Assembly (NCBI GenBank): GCA_963677165.2
Contig: CAXXSX010000002.1
Location: 4,836,001 to 4,900,000, forward strand
Direction of reading: 5' to 3'
Length of the DNA: 64,000 nucleotides
Source of the DNA: JAFGXT01 sp963677165
Lineage (GTDB): Bacteria > Verrucomicrobiota > Lentisphaeria > Victivallales > SZUA-371
In this document: in pieces, positions 59,901 to 64,000 of the stretch
Numbering within the stretch: position 1 is the first letter of the stretch
Layout: the number at the start of each line of letters is the position of its first letter
Position numbers and translations under genes: made by a program
Notes under the pieces: model-generated
The model's database searches: none
Seen by the model: only the letters and a program-made list of their open reading frames with translations
Told to the model about the DNA's origin: nothing

Positions 59901-60468
59901 CTTCGAACAAAATAAAGATGAAATCGTGGCAACAGAAGTAGGCTCTGTTCCTGAAATTCTTGACTACCGCAACTGGTATCATTATGAAATGAAAGTGATT
60001 ACACCGGGGCCCGGCAGTAACGGTAAAATCATGGATCGACACATCAAAAGCATCGGCTCAGGCGGAGAGCAGGCGGTACCAAATTATCTGCTGATTTTGA
60101 CGATCGCACATTTCTTATATCACGGTTCAGATATCAAACTTTACACATTGCTGTTTGATGAAGCATTCTATGGCATTGACGCTCAGCGCCGCGACCAACT
60201 AATGGGGTTTGCTTCCGACTTGCAGCTTCAGTTATTCGTTGCATCACCTGACCAGGATGGTGTAAAACGCGAAATCGCCTGGTCTACGTCTATGCTTGTT
60301 GTCAAAGACAAAAACTATGATATTCATCTCTTCCCGTTCCATTGGTCCAATCCCAATGTAGAAAGGCAAGAAGAATTGTTTGACAATGAAAATAAAGACA
60401 CCAGCGAAAAAATCGGTTTCAGCCAGGAACTGGAGTCACCGGAAGAACTGGAAAAAGCGGCAACCTGA
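56953..60468 (+). CDS. SMC-like ATPase of a MukB/MksB/JetC-type condensin
   Basis: The 1171-residue protein has Walker A at residues 38-45 (GDNGSGKT) and two long coiled-coil arms (residues about 230-470 and 640-900) around a hinge-like centre. The C-terminal head has the ABC signature SGGEQAVPNYLLI near 1035 and Walker B LLFDEAFYGID near 1067. This is the layout of MukB/MksB/JetC, which load on DNA with kleisin and KITE partners. It starts three bases after the second gene. In Wadjet systems a fourth gene, the JetD nuclease, follows; here the next gene is an unrelated dehydratase activase. A chromosome-organising role is therefore more likely than plasmid defence. Confidence 0.87.
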   Translation: MRNNNKNFYINRVRLINFHNFVNETIEIKNGGHLFLLGDNGSGKTTVLDAVHYVLTAGESMEFNSAARVAGAKDGGRRAQGFITRYNVDTGHMNPNGGVTYAALEIIGRNGRPSTIAIGMSVGSPNENLKRWGIVRECPLEDIPFLVKGKNGIRARNSAEMKRSLKSAGFYGKIGSYKSQIAERFMGGPAMFRDYCNFLSMGKAYREIVAHSSDYHALFKKLLPQPGADIFERIIESLKTLDSSRGDMENLELKHAYIMQLNGMLKDISELRQQADLYKAVAAQIDLSLTEKSVTSRQSSLSGYEEKIKELTDSLAVHKDHEHQLSAELDDLKGQDASGVLRQEQELRNRIKVLKNKLTQADKFSGSTSDDLGGLKKSAQTLDKKINVALKDALSSLADFSSDVDFSSADLMASIENVVHASKPETMIDKVPFDQVIEKARTEQGKLNRKRHSSETSLESLLETEEELNMDIIELERTPEAEPEVRYFSEAVKELNTAVVDFTPLYKGLEWKRATDIYQRSALEEFMGQDILGTLLVAEDDFERASDIIYNEFPGIRIASVGEKDKPSKEFTAWAGAFFNLKKSDAFCLSALERELSAATYPEFKVINNFTCVDFRGHTSSLIGYEPCLVGSEVRRKAQAAKLKERQDELKGVSKDIKELQTDIKDAGKNVKLLNKFITTFEKQFKSIIDMCREVSAVRMTINHKEELFKSENRRTRELTRELSDNEGRLKQLQQIIKKQNLHELDKKITRLTTEMNTCREELEKVIAEKVKTEQKLETTSSLLDQEKDKFKQLKKEHNSIIKQIRSKYNIKKTAEYINELRSEHRLRRTEDAIERAEKLLSDSFRRQGQLRAAINNPEYAGIWAFNYDDEKNELYDRSNTPISEIEQMQQKNLTEQQSLINEKTSELFKKIIVTELVTYLKEKQSRLKEMVKSINSLLEGRMFGNNSYRFQISPVEKYSELERIVGRYAFYDDNSEAALQQFFEQNKDEIVATEVGSVPEILDYRNWYHYEMKVITPGPGSNGKIMDRHIKSIGSGGEQAVPNYLLILTIAHFLYHGSDIKLYTLLFDEAFYGIDAQRRDQLMGFASDLQLQLFVASPDQDGVKREIAWSTSMLVVKDKNYDIHLFPFHWSNPNVERQEELFDNENKDTSEKIGFSQELESPEELEKAAT

Positions 60469-60638
60469 TGTTAGCAAAAATTAAATCATGAACTATTTTG
60501 CACCCATGACTTCAAACACTCGTTTAATTCTATAGTCTCTGTCTCAGAAACGCAGAGTTTTATGCGGTAACGATACCTTTCCTATAGAAAAACATGAAGT
60601 CTCAAAAAAAATAAATAGTCCTGTTGTAACAAGGAAAG

Positions 60639-62720
60639 ATGAAAATGAAACAAAAATATTACCTGGGAATCGATCTCGGTTCAACGACCATGAAAGCAGT
60701 AATTTTAACCGAGAGTGGAAAAGTTCACCATTCCCTGTATCAGCGAACCAAAGCCGCAAAATCCGGGCGACTCACTTGCACCGGGCAATGTCATCGCTGC
60801 GGTGCTTGTAATCTGGGCGCTCTAAGAGAAAATGTTGAGTCATTCCTTGCCGCCGGCGGCCTGACTTTTGATAACATTGAATATACAGTCGTCACTGGTA
60901 GTCAGGTTGTAGATGATACAAAACGTTTTATCCCCTATGACTGCAAGGTAAGTGAAGTATCTGCGCATGTTGCCGGCGCTCAGCATTATTATCCAGACTG
61001 CAAAGCTATCCTGGACGTAGGCGGACAGGACAGCAAGGCAATGATTTTTAATGAAAAAATGCAGATGTGGAACTCCAAAATGAGCGGAGTCTGCGCTGCC
61101 GGAACTGGAGCATTTCTGGACAGCGTTGCCCAGAAACTGAATATTCCGGTAGAGGAAATGGCAAATCGCGTCAACTACGACAACGAGCTGGAATTCTCTT
61201 CTGTCTGCGCCGTTTTGAGCGCAACATCAATCAATAAATTTAAAAATCGTTTCCCTCTGGGGGATATTATTGGTGGCGCCTGTCGCGCACAGGCACGTAC
61301 AATTATGAGTGGTGTAGGAGAGATATTCAACGGCTATAAAGGCGATGTTGTATTTCAAGGCGGTGTAGCCTACAACCGGGCAGTTGCATATTACCTGCGG
61401 GAAATTACAGGCAACAACATTATCACACCGGAATTTCACGGAGTCATGGGAGCATTAGGAGCCGCGTCTCTGGCATTAAAATACGCCAACCTCAAAGACA
61501 AATTAAAACCCCAAAATAATATTTATTTAGATCAAGACCTGAAATCTGTATCATTACGAGCCAAGAGCAATCTAAAAAGCTTCCTAACCAAAGACAAACG
61601 TCCAATCGTATGGCGCAACCTGTTTTTTCCCGCTGAAATTCTCAATGCCATGGATTTGAAAATCGTCACACTTGAAACCTATGCGGCATTATTCGCCAGA
61701 AATCCGAAAAAAATCAAGAAATTCTTTGATAAAGCCGTATGTAAAGGTTTTTCATCCGAGACCTGTTCGTTTCTGCGGGTACTGGAAGGCACTAAGTTGC
61801 CGAAGCCGAATTATTGCGTCACGACTTCCGAGCCTTGTCAGCAGGGAGAACGGGTATTTCAGGATCTGGCCCGAGCTTACGATATCGAGGATAAATTCTT
61901 CTCGCTCTATACTCCTGCGCATATATCAGACGGCGTAATTGATTACATGGCCGGAGAACTTGAACGCATCATCGACAATCTGGAAAAAACAACCGGACGA
62001 AAACTTGATCAGAGCCGCCTGGCTGAAGCCTGTGAATATTCAAACCAGGCCCGGGAATTATCGATTCAATGCAATAACCTGCGTTTGCTGAGCCCTCCCC
62101 TCGTCCGTGGAACCGACGCGATTTATTTCGCCACGATTTTTTCCCAGTCATGGGGATGTCGTGAATTGATTGATATTCAACAGCAGTTTTTAAATGATCT
62201 GTATGAACGCAAGGAAGTTGCCGAAAAGAAGAATATGTCTATCAACGACACCCACCGCATACTCTGGCTGCATCTACCGCCGTTTTATGATCGGGAACTA
62301 CTGAACTATATTGAGGTACAATGCAATGCCCCGATAATTTTCGAAGAAGTTAATTATATTGGCTGGGATCCGCTTGATTCAACTGATCCCTTGCGTTCAC
62401 TTGCCCGGAAACTACTTCAGAGTAATTTTCTCTATCCTAATGCCAGGGTAAAAGAAATCAGTAAAAACGCGGAACTGGCAAACATGAACGGCTGCATTCT
62501 CTACAATCATGGTTTCGGACGCTGTTCCATGTCCGACGCATCATTCATAAAACATCTGCGGGAAGAACTTACCCCCAAAGGCGTGCCTTTGCTGGTACTC
62601 GACGGCGATTGCGTTGATCCAACCATTGACCCGTGCAGTACATATACAAAGGTCAGTTCTTACATTGAATCTCTGAACTACAGTAAGTTCGGAAATATTT
62701 TCGGACCTGAGAAGGCTTAG
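60639..62720 (+). CDS. Fused 2-hydroxyacyl-CoA dehydratase activase and dehydratase-like subunit
   Basis: The 693-residue protein joins an HgdC/BadF-type activase ATPase (YLGIDLGSTTMKAVILTESG, then LDVGGQDSKAM, GVCAAGTGAFLDSVA and VFQGGVAYNRAVAYY) to a dehydratase B-subunit-like region (VWRNLFFPAEILNAMDLKIV, then TTSEPCQQGERVF). The activase normally uses ATP to push an electron into a dehydratase Fe-S cluster. An extra cysteine motif CTGQCHRCGAC (Cys47, 51, 54, 57) in the ATPase front could bind another Fe-S cluster. The Cys residues GVCAAG and SSVCAV of the shared activase cluster are present. AAGGA precedes the ATG. Substrate unknown; anaerobic lifestyle is consistent. Confidence 0.85.
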   Translation: MKMKQKYYLGIDLGSTTMKAVILTESGKVHHSLYQRTKAAKSGRLTCTGQCHRCGACNLGALRENVESFLAAGGLTFDNIEYTVVTGSQVVDDTKRFIPYDCKVSEVSAHVAGAQHYYPDCKAILDVGGQDSKAMIFNEKMQMWNSKMSGVCAAGTGAFLDSVAQKLNIPVEEMANRVNYDNELEFSSVCAVLSATSINKFKNRFPLGDIIGGACRAQARTIMSGVGEIFNGYKGDVVFQGGVAYNRAVAYYLREITGNNIITPEFHGVMGALGAASLALKYANLKDKLKPQNNIYLDQDLKSVSLRAKSNLKSFLTKDKRPIVWRNLFFPAEILNAMDLKIVTLETYAALFARNPKKIKKFFDKAVCKGFSSETCSFLRVLEGTKLPKPNYCVTTSEPCQQGERVFQDLARAYDIEDKFFSLYTPAHISDGVIDYMAGELERIIDNLEKTTGRKLDQSRLAEACEYSNQARELSIQCNNLRLLSPPLVRGTDAIYFATIFSQSWGCRELIDIQQQFLNDLYERKEVAEKKNMSINDTHRILWLHLPPFYDRELLNYIEVQCNAPIIFEEVNYIGWDPLDSTDPLRSLARKLLQSNFLYPNARVKEISKNAELANMNGCILYNHGFGRCSMSDASFIKHLREELTPKGVPLLVLDGDCVDPTIDPCSTYTKVSSYIESLNYSKFGNIFGPEKA

Positions 62721-62742
62721 TTTCAAACCCCAGTAGAAATAT

Positions 62743-62779
62743 AAAACCTGAATCCAATCATTACGGATTCAGGTTTTTA
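62743..62779 (+). terminator. Intrinsic terminator after the dehydratase-activase gene
   Basis: AAACCTGAATCC pairs with GGATTCAGGTTT around a nine-base loop and is followed by a T-rich run. It also precedes the convergent epimerase stop codon, so it could act in both directions. Confidence 0.85.
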
Positions 62780-62788
62780 TTCAGGTTT

Positions 62789-63490
62789 TTAGTAAAGGAT
62801 GGATTCTGCGTCGTGAAGTACTTTGATGGCTTTTTCGGCACCTTCAGGATTACGGAAAACCGAAGTTCCCGCAACAATCATATTGGCTCCTGCTTCAGCT
62901 GCCGCAGTGATCGTGTTAGCATCAAGACCGCCATCGACTTCAAGATGAACCTTCAGGTTACGCCGCTTGATTTCATCTTTGATCGCTTTGACTTTCGGCA
63001 TCATGTCGGCCATAAAACTTTGACCGCCGAATCCGGGTTCAACAGTCATAACCAGTACCAGGTCAATCTGATCAAGATAAGGGAATACGGCTTCAGCCGG
63101 AGTTGCCGGCTTCAATGACAATCCGACAGAAACATTAAGCGATTTGATATGTTCGATTACTTGCTCTATCGGCGCATCGGCTCCTTCAACATGAAACGTG
63201 ATATGATCAGCCCCTGACTTCACAAACACTTCTGCGTATTTCATCGGATCAGTAATCATCAGATGGGTATCGAAAACCAGGTTCGTAGATTTTCTGATAC
63301 TTTTAATAAGCGGTGGACCGATTGTCAGATTTGGCACAAAATGCCCATCCATGACATCCAGGTGAATCAGGTCACAACCTCCCTGCTCTACGCGTTTGAT
63401 TTCTTCATCGAGCCGTGAAAAATCGGCAGCAAGAACCGATGGCGACACCAGCAATTTCTCAGAACTTAAGTCTTTTACTGTCATTCCCAT
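62789..63490 (-). CDS. rpe: Ribulose-phosphate 3-epimerase
   Basis: From the ATG at 63490 the protein has 233 residues. It shows all the family motifs: LVSPSVLAADFSRLDEEIK, HLDVMDGHFVPNLTIGP with the metal-binding His and Asp, HLMITDPMKYAEVF, MTVEPGFGGQSFM, and EVDGGLD. It interconverts ribulose 5-phosphate and xylulose 5-phosphate in the pentose phosphate pathway, in the cytoplasm. GGAAGG lies 11 bases before the chosen ATG. It is convergent with the dehydratase-activase gene. Confidence 0.97.
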   Translation of the reverse strand: MGMTVKDLSSEKLLVSPSVLAADFSRLDEEIKRVEQGGCDLIHLDVMDGHFVPNLTIGPPLIKSIRKSTNLVFDTHLMITDPMKYAEVFVKSGADHITFHVEGADAPIEQVIEHIKSLNVSVGLSLKPATPAEAVFPYLDQIDLVLVMTVEPGFGGQSFMADMMPKVKAIKDEIKRRNLKVHLEVDGGLDANTITAAAEAGANMIVAGTSVFRNPEGAEKAIKVLHDAESILY

Positions 63491-63599
63491 AATAATACAG
63501 GCCTTCCATTTGATAAATAGCATTTGCGGATTCTATAGAAGAATAATATAACGATCCTGTATGGGAAAATCAACTAAAAAAACGAGAAGCTCAGTTGGA

Positions 63600-64000
63600 C
63601 TATTCACCGATCTCATTGAATGTTTTTTGTATTGACTCAACATCAATATCAATATTAAGGATAATCTCCGGCAATTCATCGCCCTTGAAATCAAAGAACC
63701 GAGTATAAGTCGTATCGACCTCATACAGCAGCGAGTCAGACCCTTGATCGGAACTACTCAACATAGCTGCAATATCAGCTAAATGAATAATATATGCTAT
63801 CGGCTTATACTCTTCATCGGCCAGACTGGGCTTATGATGATGTTTAATCGCCTGACATATAAACTCCGGCAATTGCCATTCACGAGCCAACAACTCACCG
63901 ACTTCCCCATGGTTGGTGCCAAGTTGAGTTTCTTCCGCCTCGATATAGTCATGAATTTTATGACGGTCAATGCCATCAATAAACCCACTCGCCGTATCTC
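63600..64000 (-). CDS. C-terminal part of an HDOD/HD-related signalling protein, truncated by window edge
   Basis: The frame is open from the window edge to the stop at 63600, giving 133 residues. It contains LGTNHGEVGELLAREWQLPE then FICQAIKHHHKPSL and IIHLADIAAM, the typical end of HDOD domains, which are HD-like but often catalytically inactive and act in chemotaxis, c-di-GMP or stress signalling. The N-terminal part, including any receiver domain, lies outside the window. HD-GYP phosphodiesterase is the alternative. Confidence 0.75.
   Translation of the reverse strand, partial: DTASGFIDGIDRHKIHDYIEAEETQLGTNHGEVGELLAREWQLPEFICQAIKHHHKPSLADEEYKPIAYIIHLADIAAMLSSSDQGSDSLLYEVDTTYTRFFDFKGDELPEIILNIDIDVESIQKTFNEIGE

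Noticed and set aside
54601..60468. Complete Wadjet plasmid-defence system
   Set aside because: The nuclease subunit JetD is not adjacent, so the locus is described as a condensin operon rather than a defence system.
1..64000. CRISPR arrays, insertion sequences and integrase genes
   Set aside because: No regularly spaced identical repeats and no transposase or recombinase coding sequence were found on either strand.

Overview
The window looks like the chromosome of an anaerobic or facultative polysaccharide-degrading member of the PVC group, most likely a Lentisphaerota (Victivallis-like) bacterium. Supporting features are three short prepilin-like proteins with an N-terminal TLIELLVVIAIIAILA segment, several carbohydrate-active enzymes, two Cys-type sulfatases, DUF4838- and DUF4091-like proteins with discoidin-like domains, Gfo/Idh and FAD oxidoreductases, and a glycyl-radical pyruvate formate-lyase. 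The assignment is inferred from gene content; no 16S rRNA is present.

Positions 1-10.4 kb form a glycan-degradation cluster: the end of a beta-helix/GH28-like protein, a GH92-type alpha-mannosidase, an AraC regulator, a GH78-type alpha-rhamnosidase, a prepilin-like protein, a secreted beta-helix protein and an unassigned TIM-barrel-like hydrolase. The GH92 and GH78 genes share a promoter-like element that flanks the AraC gene. Positions 11.4-21.9 kb form a second cluster: sulfatase, AraC regulator, AraR-like GntR repressor with palindromic operators, prepilin-like protein, TPR-glycoside hydrolase, Gfo/Idh dehydrogenase and sulfatase. Positions 22.4-30.6 kb hold two giant secreted proteins, a trypsin-like protease with beta-propellers followed by a paralogue whose catalytic triad is degraded. 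Positions 31.4-41.1 kb form a third glycan cluster on the minus strand: FAD oxidoreductase, sialidase-like protein, prepilin-like protein and two discoidin glycosidase-like proteins, with a divergent AraC gene.

From 41.3 kb onward the content is mostly housekeeping: pflA/pflB, a lipoprotein, an RRM RNA-binding protein, aldehyde dehydrogenase, a MocR regulator, polynucleotide phosphorylase, a radical-SAM/MnmC-like fusion, a three-gene MukBEF/Mks/Wadjet-like condensin operon without an adjacent nuclease, a fused 2-hydroxyacyl-CoA dehydratase activase, ribulose-phosphate 3-epimerase and a partial HDOD protein.

The most unusual structure is a family of three about 135-bp tRNA-like repeats near 10.6, 22.1 and 30.7 kb. 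Each has an upstream array of TTGAAC-type motifs, and copies 1 and 2 also have inverted arrays downstream. They separate the accessory clusters like attachment sites, and two of them bracket the protease/pseudoprotease pair. A second repeat family, about 115 bp and rich in inverted repeats, occurs beside pflB and upstream of the aldehyde dehydrogenase gene. No integrase, transposase, CRISPR array, functional tRNA or rRNA was found.
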